The position numbers and the translations under genes are program-made. The notes under the pieces were generated by a model. That model saw only the letters and a program-made list of their open reading frames with translations, ran no database searches and was not told the origin of the DNA. Below are positions 11,715 through 20,423 of a stretch of 64,000 bases of DNA, piece after piece. The DNA is from Pseudomonadales bacterium (lineage in GTDB: Bacteria > Pseudomonadota > Gammaproteobacteria > Pseudomonadales > UBA5518), in contig JAJVIG010000005.1 in assembly GCA_022072145.1 (NCBI GenBank), positions 1 through 64,000 of the forward strand, written 5' to 3'. Position 1 is the stretch's first letter; each line of letters opens with the position of its first letter.

Positions 11715-12569
11715 ATGACGAGACGCAATGGCATGCACGTCTTCTACCGGCCGGAACAGAACGTCCGCATCCCCGAGAGCTTTTCGCGCAGCCCGGAGAA
11801 GCCCGAACTGGTCGTGGCCGACTGGCTGCGCCACTTCGGGGACCGTATCGAGCTGTGCTCCTTCGAGCCGGTGGCGGTGCAGGACTGGAAGCAGGTGCAC
11901 GCGGCGGAGTACGTCGATGCCGTGTGGAATTGCGAACGCGACAACGGCTTCGGCACGCGCAGCCGTGGCGTCAACGACTCGTTGCGCTACACCTCGGGAA
12001 GCATGGTCGCGGCGGCGCTCTACGCCTGGGTAACGCGCGCGTCCACGGTGAGTCCGACCTCGGGTTTCCACCACGCCTGCCATGCGCGTGGCGGGGGCTT
12101 CTGCACGTTCAACGGCCTGTGCCTCGCGGCGCACACGCTGATCACGCACGGCGCCCGCCGCATCGGGATCCTCGACTGCGACCAGCATTTCGGTGACGGC
12201 ACCGAGGACATCATCCTCGCCTGCGGCATGAACCCGGTGGCGCACTGGTCGGTGGCCAACGGACGCGGGCGCGGCGAGGAGGCGTTCCTGCACGAGCTGG
12301 ACGCACAGCTCACGACCCGCTTCGCGGACTGCGACGTGATCCTCTACCAGGCGGGCGCGGACTGCCACGTCGAGGATCCGATGGGCGGCTGGATGAGCAC
12401 CGAGGGCATGGCCGAGCGTGACTGCCAGGTCTTCGCCTTCTGCCGCGCGCAGCGCATCCCCGTGTGCTGGAACCTCGCGGGCGGGTATCAGGAACCGCTC
12501 GAACGCGTCATCGCGCTGCACCGCAATACGATGCGGGAGTTCCTGGCGTCGGGGCTCTCGGGAGCGTGA
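11715..12569 (+). CDS. Histone-deacetylase-family hydrolase (AcuC/AphA superfamily)
   Basis: A 284-residue protein of the arginase/deacetylase fold. It has the paired His motif in SGFHHACHARGGGFCTFNG (about residues 118-136), the zinc-binding DCDQHFGDGT where classic members have DxDxHHGxGT, and the YQAGADCHVEDPMGG segment carrying the third metal ligand. The histidine pair and the Asp/His/Asp zinc ligands are all present, so it should be an active zinc deacetylase or amidohydrolase acting on acetylated polyamines, lysines or similar amides. It is shorter than typical AcuC (about 370 residues). ATG 11715 has no strong ribosome binding site; ATG 11733 is a possible internal start. Confidence 0.82.
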   Translation: MTRRNGMHVFYRPEQNVRIPESFSRSPEKPELVVADWLRHFGDRIELCSFEPVAVQDWKQVHAAEYVDAVWNCERDNGFGTRSRGVNDSLRYTSGSMVAAALYAWVTRASTVSPTSGFHHACHARGGGFCTFNGLCLAAHTLITHGARRIGILDCDQHFGDGTEDIILACGMNPVAHWSVANGRGRGEEAFLHELDAQLTTRFADCDVILYQAGADCHVEDPMGGWMSTEGMAERDCQVFAFCRAQRIPVCWNLAGGYQEPLERVIALHRNTMREFLASGLSGA

Positions 12570-12687
12570 AAGGCATCGCATAGCGGCCAGGACGGACGCC
12601 GCCGGGGACCAGGTCGGCGTCGGCGTCACGAAACTTCAACATACAGGGGCTATACGCTTTGCCGCACCCCGGAGGACGCGGCCAGGC

Positions 12688-14517
12688 ATGAAATCGACCC
12701 ATTTGCAGCAGATCACGACCCAGTCCTCACCCGGTCATGCTGCGCTTTATGCGTTCATCGAGGATGATCGGCTGCGCGAGGCGCCGACGGTACGGGAAAT
12801 AACCCGGGCACTGGATGCCGCCGCGGCCGGCACTCCCTGTCTGCAGGTGCTCGAACGCTTCCTGCTGGAAAAGTCTCTCTACGCGATACCGGTGGTGAAT
12901 GATGCCGGGGAGCCGCAGGCGCTCGTCGACCGCAACATGTTCATCGAGTTCTTCGCCAAGCCGTACAGCCGCGAGCTCTACGCACGCTGGACGATCGGCG
13001 AGCTGCACCGTTCCGGCGACTACCGGGGGCACGAGGCGATCATCGTCGATGCCGACAGCAGCATCGAGGACGTGGCGCGCATCATCATCGATGCCGGCAT
13101 GCGGCATATGGTGACCGGGATAATCGTCAGGGCCGCCGGTCGCTATGCGGGCGTGGTCAGCGGCCACGACCTGCTGAACCTCATCACGCAGCGCAAGCAG
13201 GCCGAGCTGTTCTATCTGTCGCATTACGACCACCTTACCGGGGTGCCGAACCGGGTGCTGCTGGCGGACCGGCTTTCGCATGCCTGCCTCGAGGCCGAGC
13301 GCAAGGAGCGTCGCGCCGCGCTGCTGTTCATCGATGTGGACCGGTTCAAGAAGATCAACGATTCGCTGGGCCACAGCTGCGGGGACAGCCTGCTGCGCAC
13401 GCTGGTGGGCAGGCTGCGCCAGAGTGCGCGCAAGTCGGACACGGTCGCGCGCATCGGCGGCGACGAGTTCGTGGTCCTGATGGAAAACCTGGACGAAGCA
13501 GCCGGCGCGGCCGTGGTCGCCGAGCGCATTCTCCAGACGATGCGCGAGCCGGTCGAGCTGCTGGGTCACCGCCTGGTGGTCACGGTGAGCATCGGCATCG
13601 CGATCTTTCCGGACGACGGGCAGGACATCAGTCGCCTGCTGGCGAAGGCCGATGCGGCGATGTACGAGGCCAAGGCGACCGGCCGCAACACCTTTCGTGT
13701 CTACACCGACGGCGGCGCGCACTACGATCCGACGCGGCTGTCGCTGGAGAGCGATCTGCGCCACGCCATCGACAACGGCGAACTGCGGCTGCACTTCCAG
13801 CCGCAGGTGCGCATCGCGACCCGGCAGATGCTGGGCGTGGAGGCGCTGGTGCGCTGGCAGCATCCGGTGCGCGGCATGATCTCGCCGATCGAGTTCATCA
13901 CGCTTGCGGAGGAGTGCGGGCTGATCCTGCGCCTGGGCGAATGGGTGCTGCGCGAGGCGTGCCGGCAGCTGCGCGAATGGGAGAGCAGCGGCCACGGGCC
14001 GCTCCGCATGTCGGTGAACGTCTCGGCGGTGCAGTTCCATCAGCAGGATTTCGTCACTGTGCTGCGCACGGTGCTGGATGAGACGGGCGTCGATCCGAAC
14101 CACATCGAGCTGGAACTCACGGAGAGCGTGCTGATGCACAACGTGGACGATGTGCTGCAGACACTGCAGGAAATCCGCGCGCTCGGCGTGAGCCTGGCCA
14201 TCGACGATTTCGGAACGGGATTCTCCAGCCTGAACTACCTGCGGCGCTTCCCGATCAACCGGCTGAAGATCGATCAGTCCTTCGTGCGCGGAATCGAGCA
14301 GACGCCGGCGAATGCGTCCATCACGCGCGCCATCATCTCGATGGCGCAGAGCCTGTCGCTGGAGATCGTCGCCGAGGGAATCGAGACCGGCGACGAGAAG
14401 CAGGTGCTGGAAGACCTGGGTTGCGAGGAAGGGCAGGGCTACTACTTCGCCCGGCCCCTCGCCGCCAGCGCCGTGCTCGAGTGGCTCAGGTCGGTCGACC
14501 GCACGCCACGTCGATGA
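12688..14517 (+). CDS. CBS-GGDEF-EAL c-di-GMP enzyme
   Basis: A 609-residue cytoplasmic c-di-GMP signalling protein. Residues 25-180 form a CBS-pair-like sensory region. The GGDEF domain has the intact active site GGDEF at 257-261 and the inhibitory-site RxxD (RKSD at 248-251) exactly five residues upstream. The EAL domain has EAL at 385-387 and DDFGTG at 506-511. Both synthesis and hydrolysis motifs are therefore complete, so it may be bifunctional or switch according to ligand binding by the CBS pair. No membrane segment. Start chosen at ATG 12688 with GGAGG at 12671-12675; the longer frame from 12418 lies inside the preceding gene. The 3' end overlaps the convergent gene by 32 bases. Confidence 0.92.
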   Translation: MKSTHLQQITTQSSPGHAALYAFIEDDRLREAPTVREITRALDAAAAGTPCLQVLERFLLEKSLYAIPVVNDAGEPQALVDRNMFIEFFAKPYSRELYARWTIGELHRSGDYRGHEAIIVDADSSIEDVARIIIDAGMRHMVTGIIVRAAGRYAGVVSGHDLLNLITQRKQAELFYLSHYDHLTGVPNRVLLADRLSHACLEAERKERRAALLFIDVDRFKKINDSLGHSCGDSLLRTLVGRLRQSARKSDTVARIGGDEFVVLMENLDEAAGAAVVAERILQTMREPVELLGHRLVVTVSIGIAIFPDDGQDISRLLAKADAAMYEAKATGRNTFRVYTDGGAHYDPTRLSLESDLRHAIDNGELRLHFQPQVRIATRQMLGVEALVRWQHPVRGMISPIEFITLAEECGLILRLGEWVLREACRQLREWESSGHGPLRMSVNVSAVQFHQQDFVTVLRTVLDETGVDPNHIELELTESVLMHNVDDVLQTLQEIRALGVSLAIDDFGTGFSSLNYLRRFPINRLKIDQSFVRGIEQTPANASITRAIISMAQSLSLEIVAEGIETGDEKQVLEDLGCEEGQGYYFARPLAASAVLEWLRSVDRTPRR

Positions 14518-14944
14518 AATTCCTGAGCTTGGTCGCCGCGCGCGATTCGTTGATGTTCTTCTGCCCCGTGCCGCCGTTCGACTCCCACAGCACCACGCGC
14601 TCGTAGCTGCCGTCGGCGAGGCGGCGGTACGCGCGGTAGATCCGCGTCTCGACGTCGACCGGCAGCCGTTCGGTGCGGATCGAGCCCTTCTGCGCCTCCC
14701 GGATCGCGGCGCGCAGCACGGCGAGGTTCATCTGGCGCTGCTCGACGCGGTGCTGCGTGAGGTCACTGCCGATGCGGTGGTGCGTCGCGACCTGGCCCGT
14801 TTCGTCGATCGTGCACTCGCTGCTGACGGCGTTCTCCTCCAGTCCGTAGCCCGGCCATTCGAGCCGTTCCAGCAGGGTCTGCGCGTTGACTGCGGCGGGC
14901 AGCAGTGCGGCGACGGCGAGCATGAGCAGCGTGGGGCGGGGCAT
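14486..14944 (-). CDS. Secreted protein of unknown function
   Basis: A 152-residue protein with a clear signal peptide (MPRPTLLMLAVAALLPAAVNA, cleavage about residue 22), so it should be periplasmic. The mature part has two Cys residues (near 44 and 148) that could form a disulfide, and no domain I recognise. GGAG lies six bases before the ATG, and an extended -10 sequence, TGGTATAGG, is at 14980-14988 on the same strand. It converges on the GGDEF-EAL gene with a 32-base overlap of the two 3' ends and is divergent from the antiporter operon. Confidence 0.7.
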   Translation of the reverse strand: MPRPTLLMLAVAALLPAAVNAQTLLERLEWPGYGLEENAVSSECTIDETGQVATHHRIGSDLTQHRVEQRQMNLAVLRAAIREAQKGSIRTERLPVDVETRIYRAYRRLADGSYERVVLWESNGGTGQKNINESRAATKLRNFIDVACGRPT

Positions 14945-15071
14945 GGGTGCTCCTGGGTGGATGGGGTCACGGCCGGAATCCTATACCATGCAGCGGTCAC
15001 GCGCAGCGTGGCCACCGCGTCCGCTGATCGGGCCGGGGGCAGGCCCCGTATCACGGGGAATGGAGGCAGGA

Positions 15072-15554
15072 ATGCGGCGGGCATTGATCGGGGGCGTCGT
15101 GGTGCGTGCGGCGGCGTTCGCGTTGCTGTGGTGGATGCTGCTCGAAGGGCGCAACGACGGTTGGGGGCTGGGTGCGATCGCGCTCGCCGCGGCGCTGCTG
15201 CTCAGTCTGCGGCTGTCGCCGCCGGGCGAGCGCTCGCTGTCACCCACCGGGCTGGCCGGTTTCGTGGCGTTCTTTCTGTGGCATTCGCTGCAGGGCGGGG
15301 TGCAGGTCGCGGCGCTCGCGCTGCGGCCGCGCGCGCGCCCGCTGCCGGAGTTGCTCGAGGTGCCGCTGGCGCTCCCGCCCGGCGCGCCGCGCGTGCTGAT
15401 GACGACGGCGATCGGCCTGTTGCCCGGCACGTTGGGCGTCTGCCTCGAAGGCGACCGCCTGCGCCTGCATGTGCTCGACCGGCGGTTGCCGGCAGTCGCG
15501 GAGGCCGAGGCATTGCAGCGCCGGATCGCATGCCTGTTCGGAGCCGCCAGATGA
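15072..15554 (+). CDS. mrpE: Mrp-type antiporter subunit E
   Basis: A 160-residue membrane protein of the MnhE/MrpE family, first gene of an eight-gene operon for a multisubunit monovalent cation/proton antiporter. Two hydrophobic segments occupy the first 60 residues, followed by the family block LMTTAIGLLPGTLGVCLEGDRLRLHVL in two parts. ATG 15072 has GGAGG six bases upstream, so I prefer it over ATG 15060. Its TGA overlaps the next ATG by four bases, and the same kind of overlap links every gene down to 20249. Confidence 0.85.
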   Translation: MRRALIGGVVVRAAAFALLWWMLLEGRNDGWGLGAIALAAALLLSLRLSPPGERSLSPTGLAGFVAFFLWHSLQGGVQVAALALRPRARPLPELLEVPLALPPGAPRVLMTTAIGLLPGTLGVCLEGDRLRLHVLDRRLPAVAEAEALQRRIACLFGAAR

Positions 15555-15829
15555 CCGGGGTCGAACTGCCGCTGGCCCTGTTCCTGCTCGCGAACCTCGC
15601 CGTGGCGCTGGTGCGCGCGGCGCGCGGTCCAACCCCGGCGGATCGCATGCTGGTGGCGCTGCTGTTCGGCAGCACCGGGGTGGCGATCCTCGCCTTGCTC
15701 GCCTTCGCCGGCGGCGGCACCGCGCTGCTGGACGTGGCCCTGACCCTGGCGCTGCTGGCGGCGATCGGGGGCATCGCGTTCGTGCGTCGCGCCTGGGAGA
15801 GTGAGGCCATGGAGGGGCGCGATGACTGA
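15551..15829 (+). CDS. mrpF: Mrp-type antiporter subunit F
   Basis: A 92-residue protein with three membrane helices, matching MnhF/MrpF in size and in the ARGPTPADRMLVALL motif after the first helix. Start by ATGA overlap with mrpE. It is an accessory membrane subunit of the antiporter. The last eight bases overlap mrpG. Confidence 0.83.
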   Translation: MTGVELPLALFLLANLAVALVRAARGPTPADRMLVALLFGSTGVAILALLAFAGGGTALLDVALTLALLAAIGGIAFVRRAWESEAMEGRDD

Positions 15830-16124
15830 GTACCTGTCCGCCGCACTGCTGCTCGCCGGCGGCTTCTTCTTCTTTGCGGGTACCGTCGGGTTGCTGCGCT
15901 TTCCCGACGTGTACACGCGGTTGCACGCGCTCGCGAAGGCCGACAACCTCGGACTCGGCTGCGTGGCGCTCGGGCTGGCGCTGCAGGCGGACAGCGTGGC
16001 GGTGGCGCTGAAGCTGCTGCTGGTGTGGCCGCTCGCGCTGGCGGCCAGCGCCTGCGTGGGCTATGCGATCGCGCGACGCGCCGATGCGCTCGGCATCCGG
16101 CCCTGGCGCGGGGACGGGCAATGA
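15822..16124 (+). CDS. mrpG: Mrp-type antiporter subunit G
   Basis: A 100-residue, three-helix membrane protein of the MnhG family. The diagnostic block GLLRFPDVYTRLHALAKADNLG follows the first helix at about residues 22-43. The ATG at 15822 overlaps the end of mrpF by eight bases and its own stop overlaps the next gene by four, so it is cotranslated with them. Confidence 0.85.
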   Translation: MTEYLSAALLLAGGFFFFAGTVGLLRFPDVYTRLHALAKADNLGLGCVALGLALQADSVAVALKLLLVWPLALAASACVGYAIARRADALGIRPWRGDGQ

Positions 16125-16378
16125 CGGTCGGGCTGGTGTTCGATCTGCTGCTGGCCGGCACGCTGCTGTGGAGCGCGTGGCGCACGCTGGCGGCGCCCAC
16201 GCCCGAGCGTGCGGTGATCCTGTTCATCGTGTTCGGGCTGCTGATGGCGCTGGCGTGGGCGCGGCTGTCGGCCCCGGACATCGCGCTGGCCGAGGCGGCG
16301 ATCGGGGCGGGGCTCACCGGCGCGCTGCTGCTCGATGCGCTGGGCACGCTGCGCCGGCGCGCGGGAGGCGGACCGTGA
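16121..16378 (+). CDS. MbhD/DUF4040-like antiporter subunit
   Basis: An 85-residue membrane protein with the MbhD (DUF4040) signature: AVILFIVFGLLMALAWAR followed by APDIALAEAAIGAGLTGAL. In classic seven-subunit Mrp systems this segment is part of the large MrpA subunit; here it is a separate small gene, as in the membrane modules of group-4 hydrogenases (Mbh/Mbs). Linked to mrpG by ATGA and to the following GTG start by GTGA. Confidence 0.8.
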   Translation: MTVGLVFDLLLAGTLLWSAWRTLAAPTPERAVILFIVFGLLMALAWARLSAPDIALAEAAIGAGLTGALLLDALGTLRRRAGGGP

Positions 16379-17031
16379 GGCGCGGCGCGGTGGGGGTGGC
16401 TGCACTGCTGTTCGCGGGCGTGCTGATCGGCGCCTTGCTCGGGTTGCCTGCGCCGGGGGCCGGACTGCCGCCGCTGGTGACGGCGCAGATGGGCAACAGC
16501 GGGGTCACGCACCCGGTCACCGCGGTGCTGCTGAATTTTCGCGGCTACGACACGCTGCTCGAGGTGGCGGTGCTGCTGGTGGCGTTGCTCGGGCTGCTGG
16601 CCGTGCAACGCAGCGAACGCGCGGTGGCGCCGGGCGCGGCGGTGGAGCCGGTGCTGCAGACGCTGGCGCGGCGCGCGGCGCCGCTGATGGTGGTGGTCGG
16701 GGTGTATCTGCTGTGGGCGGGTGCGTCGCGCCCGGGCGGTGCCTTTCAGGCGGCGGCGGTGCTCGCGGCCGGCGCGGTGCTCGCGCACCTGGCACGGCTG
16801 CTGCCCGCCTGGTCCGCGCCGCGCGCGTGGTTGCGGACGGGGATAACGGGCGGTTTCCTGGTGTTCCTGGCGGTTGCCGTGGCGCTGCTGGGCGGGGGCG
16901 CGCTGCTGCAGTACCCGCCGGCGCACGCGGGGCTGCTGATCCTGCTGATCGAGGCGGGGCTCACGGTTTCGCTGGCATTGCTGCTCGCCGGGCTGTTCCT
17001 GTTCCTGTCGGAGGAGGGCACGCGCCGGTGA
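16375..17031 (+). CDS. mrpB: Mrp-type antiporter subunit B
   Basis: A 218-residue membrane protein. The N-terminal 80 residues resemble the MbhE-like piece (NSGVTHPVTAVLLNFRGYDTLLE), and the rest is an MnhB domain with APLMVVVGVYLLWAGASRPG and FQAAAVLAAGAVLAHLA. It begins with GTG at 16375 inside the stop of the preceding gene. It thus combines two modules that are separate in archaeal Mbh complexes. Confidence 0.82.
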   Translation: MRRGAVGVAALLFAGVLIGALLGLPAPGAGLPPLVTAQMGNSGVTHPVTAVLLNFRGYDTLLEVAVLLVALLGLLAVQRSERAVAPGAAVEPVLQTLARRAAPLMVVVGVYLLWAGASRPGGAFQAAAVLAAGAVLAHLARLLPAWSAPRAWLRTGITGGFLVFLAVAVALLGGGALLQYPPAHAGLLILLIEAGLTVSLALLLAGLFLFLSEEGTRR

Positions 17032-17324
17032 GTACGGGGATGCTGTTCGCGCTGGTCGGCGCGCTGCTGTTCACGATGGGTGCGGCTGGCGTCGCGCTGC
17101 CCGGCGCGCCGCTGCGCCGGATCGTGGCGTTCAACGTGATGGGCAGCGGTGCGCTGCTGGTGCTGGTGGGGCTGGCGCAGCGCGGCGGCGGCGTCGACCC
17201 GGTACCGCAGGCGATGGTGCTGACCGGCATCGTGGTGGCGGTGGCCGCCACCGCGCTGGCGCTGGCGCTGGCACGACGCCTCGGCGCGCCAGGCGCGCGC
17301 GCGGCGAGCGGCGACGATGACTGA
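17028..17324 (+). CDS. mrpC: Mrp-type antiporter subunit C (NuoK-like)
   Basis: A 98-residue, three-helix protein of the MnhC/NuoK family. The motif RIVAFNVMGSGALLVLVGLA and the strongly conserved PVPQAMVLTGIVVAVAATAL are present. GTG start inside the stop of mrpB. NuoK-like subunits carry a conserved intramembrane acid in the proton path; here a Glu is not obvious in the middle helix, which is worth noting when inferring mechanism. Confidence 0.82.
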   Translation: MSTGMLFALVGALLFTMGAAGVALPGAPLRRIVAFNVMGSGALLVLVGLAQRGGGVDPVPQAMVLTGIVVAVAATALALALARRLGAPGARAASGDDD

Positions 17325-18750
17325 TCCCTTGCCCTGGCTGGTCGTGCTGCCGCTCGCGTGGGCGAGCGTGGCGTTCCTGCTCGGGCCCGGGCGTGGCGCC
17401 GTGCTGGCGGCGTTCGGTGTGGCGCTGCAGTGCGCGCTGGCGTTCGAACTCGCGGCACGCGTGCAGGCCGCGGGCGCCTTGCGTTATGCGGTCGGTGGCT
17501 GGGGTTCACCGCTCGGTATCGACTGGTACGTCGACGGGTTGGCGGTGCTGATGCTCGGGCTCACGCAGGTGGTGGCACTGCCGTTGCTGCTCTACGCGCG
17601 CAGCTACTTCGGCCACGCGGGCGCGGCGGGGCGTTACTTCTGGCCGCTGGCCGGCTTCCTGATCGGCGGCATGAACGCGCTGTTCGTGTCGGCGGATCTG
17701 TTCAATCTGTACGTGACGCTGGAAATCGTCGGTCTGGCGGCGGTGGGGCTGGTCGCAGCGGGCGGTGGTGCGGCGCAACTCGCGGCGGCCCTGCGCTACC
17801 TGTTCGCGACCTTGCTCGGTTCGGGGGCGTTCCTGCTCGGCGTGGCGCTCATCTACGGCGCTTGCGGCACCGTTTCGATCGAGTTGCTGGGGCCGCTGCT
17901 CGCCGGCGAGGCGCCGCGCGCGGTGTACGTGGCGGTGGTGCTGATGTCGGTGGGGCTGTTCCTGAAAACGGCGTTGTTCCCGTTCCATTACTGGTTGCCG
18001 CCGGCGCACGGCGGTGCCGCGGTGCCGGTGTCGGCGCTGCTGTCGGCGCTGGTGATCAAGGCATCGTTCTACCTGCTGCTGCGGCTGTGGCTGGATATCT
18101 TTGCGCCGCTGGTGCAGCCGCTTGCGTGGCTGCCTGCGGTGCTGGGCAGCGCGGCGATCCTGTGGGGTTCGTGGCAGGCGGTGCGGGCCGAGCATCTGAA
18201 GCTGCTGGTGGCGTGGTCCACCGTCGCGCAGATCGGCTACCTCTTCCTGGCGTTCCCCTTGCTCGCGACGCAGGCGGCGGCGCTCGACGCGGTGGTGTTC
18301 CAGACGGTGTCGCATGCGTTGGCGAAGGCGGCGATGTTCGCGGCCACCGGCGTCGTGATCCACGTCACCGGCAACGACACCGTCGCCGGCGTGGCCGGTG
18401 TCGCGCAGCGCCTGCCGCTGACGCTGTTCGCCTTCGCGCTGGCCGGCGTCACGCTGATGGGGCTGCCGCCTTCGGGCGGGTTCCTGGCGAAGTGGCTGCT
18501 GATCGACGCGGCGCTGGCCGAGGGCGCCTGGCCGCTGGTCCTGGTGGTGCTGCTCGGAGGACTGCTCGCGGCGTGGTACGTGTTCCGCGTGCTGCGCCAG
18601 GCCTTTCTGCTGGCGCCGCCAACCGAGGTGGCCGTCCGGGCGCCAAGGCTGATGGAGTGGAGCGCACTGCTGCTGGCCGCCGCCAGCGTGGCGCTCGGCG
18701 TGCGCGGCATCGAGTTGGCGCGGCTGATCGCGCCGGTGGGCGCCTCATGA
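17317..18750 (+). CDS. mrpD: Mrp-type antiporter subunit D (NuoN/MrpD-like)
   Basis: A 477-residue polytopic membrane protein of the proton-conducting transporter family. It shows DLFNLYVTLEIVGLAAVGL with the lateral-helix Glu, a FLKTALFPFHYWLPPAHGGA segment with the pump-site Lys, and a second Lys near VIKASFYLLLR. Overlaps mrpC by eight bases. The start MTDPLPW is the first in frame after the overlap. Ion selectivity, Na+ or H+ only, cannot be read from sequence. Confidence 0.88.
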   Translation: MTDPLPWLVVLPLAWASVAFLLGPGRGAVLAAFGVALQCALAFELAARVQAAGALRYAVGGWGSPLGIDWYVDGLAVLMLGLTQVVALPLLLYARSYFGHAGAAGRYFWPLAGFLIGGMNALFVSADLFNLYVTLEIVGLAAVGLVAAGGGAAQLAAALRYLFATLLGSGAFLLGVALIYGACGTVSIELLGPLLAGEAPRAVYVAVVLMSVGLFLKTALFPFHYWLPPAHGGAAVPVSALLSALVIKASFYLLLRLWLDIFAPLVQPLAWLPAVLGSAAILWGSWQAVRAEHLKLLVAWSTVAQIGYLFLAFPLLATQAAALDAVVFQTVSHALAKAAMFAATGVVIHVTGNDTVAGVAGVAQRLPLTLFAFALAGVTLMGLPPSGGFLAKWLLIDAALAEGAWPLVLVVLLGGLLAAWYVFRVLRQAFLLAPPTEVAVRAPRLMEWSALLLAAASVALGVRGIELARLIAPVGAS

Positions 18751-20249
18751 CGCCGAACGAGGCGCTGCCGCTTGCGGTGCTGGCGTCCTCGCTGCTGCCG
18801 GGGCTGCTGATCTTCGCGCTGCCGGAGGAGCGGGTCGGCCTGCGCACGACGCTGAACCTGCTCGGGGCGGTAGCCAAGGTCGTGCTGATCGCTGCGCTGC
18901 TCGCGGGCGTTGCGGCGGGCGAGGAGTACGGGTTCCGGTACCGCGTGCTGCCGGGGCTGGACCTCGTGTTCCGGGCCGATGCGCTGGCGCTGCTGTTCGT
19001 GAGCCTGTCGGCGTTGCTGTGGTTCTTCACCACGCTGTACGCGATCGGTTATCTCGAGAGTGGGCCGCACCGCAGCCGCTTCTTCGGTTTCTTCAGCCTG
19101 TGCGTGACCTCGACCATGGGCATCGCGATGGCGGGCAACCTGTTCACGTTCTTCGTGTTCTACGAGCTGCTGACGCTGTCCACCTTTCCTCTGGTAGCGC
19201 ATCGTGGCACGCCGCAGGCGATGCGCGGCGCGACGGTGTATCTGGCCTACACGCTGCTCGGCGGCACGGTGCTGCTGACCGGCATCGTCTGGCTGCACAG
19301 CCTGGCGGGGCACACGGACTTCGCGCAGGGCGGCTTCCTCGGGGTGCTCGCGGCGCACCACGACGCCACGTTAAGGATCATCTTCGTGCTGCTGATCGCC
19401 GGCGTGGGCGTGAAGGCGGCGCTGGTGCCGCTGCACGGCTGGCTGCCGCAGGCGATGGTGGCGCCGGCACCGGTCTCGGCGCTGCTGCACGCGGTGGCGG
19501 TGGTCAAGGCGGGCGCCTTCGGCGTGGTGCGCATCGTCTACGAGGTCTACGGCGTCGAGTTCGCGCAGGCGCTCGGACTGCTGTTGCCGCTGGCCGTGAT
19601 CGCCGCGATCACGATCGTCTGGGGAAGTTTGCGCGCGCTGTTCCAGGACGACCTGAAAAAGCGGCTCGCGTTCTCCACCGTGAGCCAGGTGGCGTATATC
19701 GTGCTGGGCGTGGCGCTGTTCGGTCCGGTAGGCACCATCGGCGGACTGGTGCACCTGGTGCACCAGGGCATCATGAAGATCACGCTGTTCTTCTGCGCGG
19801 GCAACTACGCCGAGACACTCGGCATCCACAAGGTCAGCCAGATGGACGGCGCCGGACGCCGGATGCCGCTGACCAGCCTCGCGTTCACCGTGGCCGCGCT
19901 CGGCATGATGGGCGCGCCGTTCACCGCCGGTGCGGTCAGCAAGGCGTGGCTCGCCGACGGCGCCAGGACCGCAGGGATGGACTGGGCGGTGTGGGTGCTG
20001 TCGGTCTCCAGCCTGCTGAACGCCGCGTATTTCCTGCCGATCGCGTGGCGTTCCTGGATGCGGCCTGGTCCGCGCGTGTGGCCGCAGGAGCATATCGCGG
20101 CGCGTGGCTGGCGCGAGACGCCGTGGCTGCTGTTGCTGCCGCCGCTGGTGACCGCGCTCGCGACGCTGCTGTTCGGCGTGTTCGCCCATGCCGCGTGGAG
20201 CCCGCTGTCGTGGGCGCAGCTGATCGCGCAACGCGAATACGTCCCGTAG
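18747..20249 (+). CDS. Second NuoN/MrpD-like antiporter subunit
   Basis: A 500-residue proton-conducting membrane subunit, paralogous to the gene before it. Key features are FFVFYELLTLSTFPLVAHRG with the conserved Glu, GVKAALVPLHGWLPQAMVAP with the Lys, and the broken-helix segment SALLHAVAVVKAGAFGVVR. It takes the place that the N-terminal part of MrpA has in classic systems, so the complex has two antiporter-like subunits. Start by ATGA overlap. Its TAG stop is the TAG of the GTAG head of a REP element. Confidence 0.86.
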   Translation: MTPNEALPLAVLASSLLPGLLIFALPEERVGLRTTLNLLGAVAKVVLIAALLAGVAAGEEYGFRYRVLPGLDLVFRADALALLFVSLSALLWFFTTLYAIGYLESGPHRSRFFGFFSLCVTSTMGIAMAGNLFTFFVFYELLTLSTFPLVAHRGTPQAMRGATVYLAYTLLGGTVLLTGIVWLHSLAGHTDFAQGGFLGVLAAHHDATLRIIFVLLIAGVGVKAALVPLHGWLPQAMVAPAPVSALLHAVAVVKAGAFGVVRIVYEVYGVEFAQALGLLLPLAVIAAITIVWGSLRALFQDDLKKRLAFSTVSQVAYIVLGVALFGPVGTIGGLVHLVHQGIMKITLFFCAGNYAETLGIHKVSQMDGAGRRMPLTSLAFTVAALGMMGAPFTAGAVSKAWLADGARTAGMDWAVWVLSVSSLLNAAYFLPIAWRSWMRPGPRVWPQEHIAARGWRETPWLLLLPPLVTALATLLFGVFAHAAWSPLSWAQLIAQREYVP

Positions 20250-20362
20250 GTTCGGCCTGTGGCCGAACAGACAATGTCCGGGCACAGCCCGGACCTGCGC
20301 GAACGTGTCGTAGGTTCGGCCTGCGGCCGAACAATTCCTGTCCGGGCACAGCCCGGACCTAC
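20246..20362. repeat. REP cluster B, four units in alternating orientation
   Basis: Units at 20246-20268, 20276-20298, 20310-20332 and 20340-20362. They alternate in orientation and in flavour: the GTTCGGCC/GGCCGAAC hairpin in plus orientation and the GTCCGGGC/GCCCGGAC hairpin in minus orientation. This is a BIME-like array between the antiporter operon and a methyltransferase gene. The first unit overlaps the stop codon of the upstream gene. Confidence 0.85.
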
Positions 20363-20423
20363 ACGAACGTGTCTGCGGCATGGCTTCGGCCGTATCATGC
20401 TGGCGTGCGTGACGGAGGTGTGC

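Noticed and set aside
15202-16926. 574-residue minus-strand open frame over the antiporter genes
   Set aside because: Arg/Ala/Pro-rich, low-complexity translation antisense to well-recognised mrp genes; a by-product of high GC.
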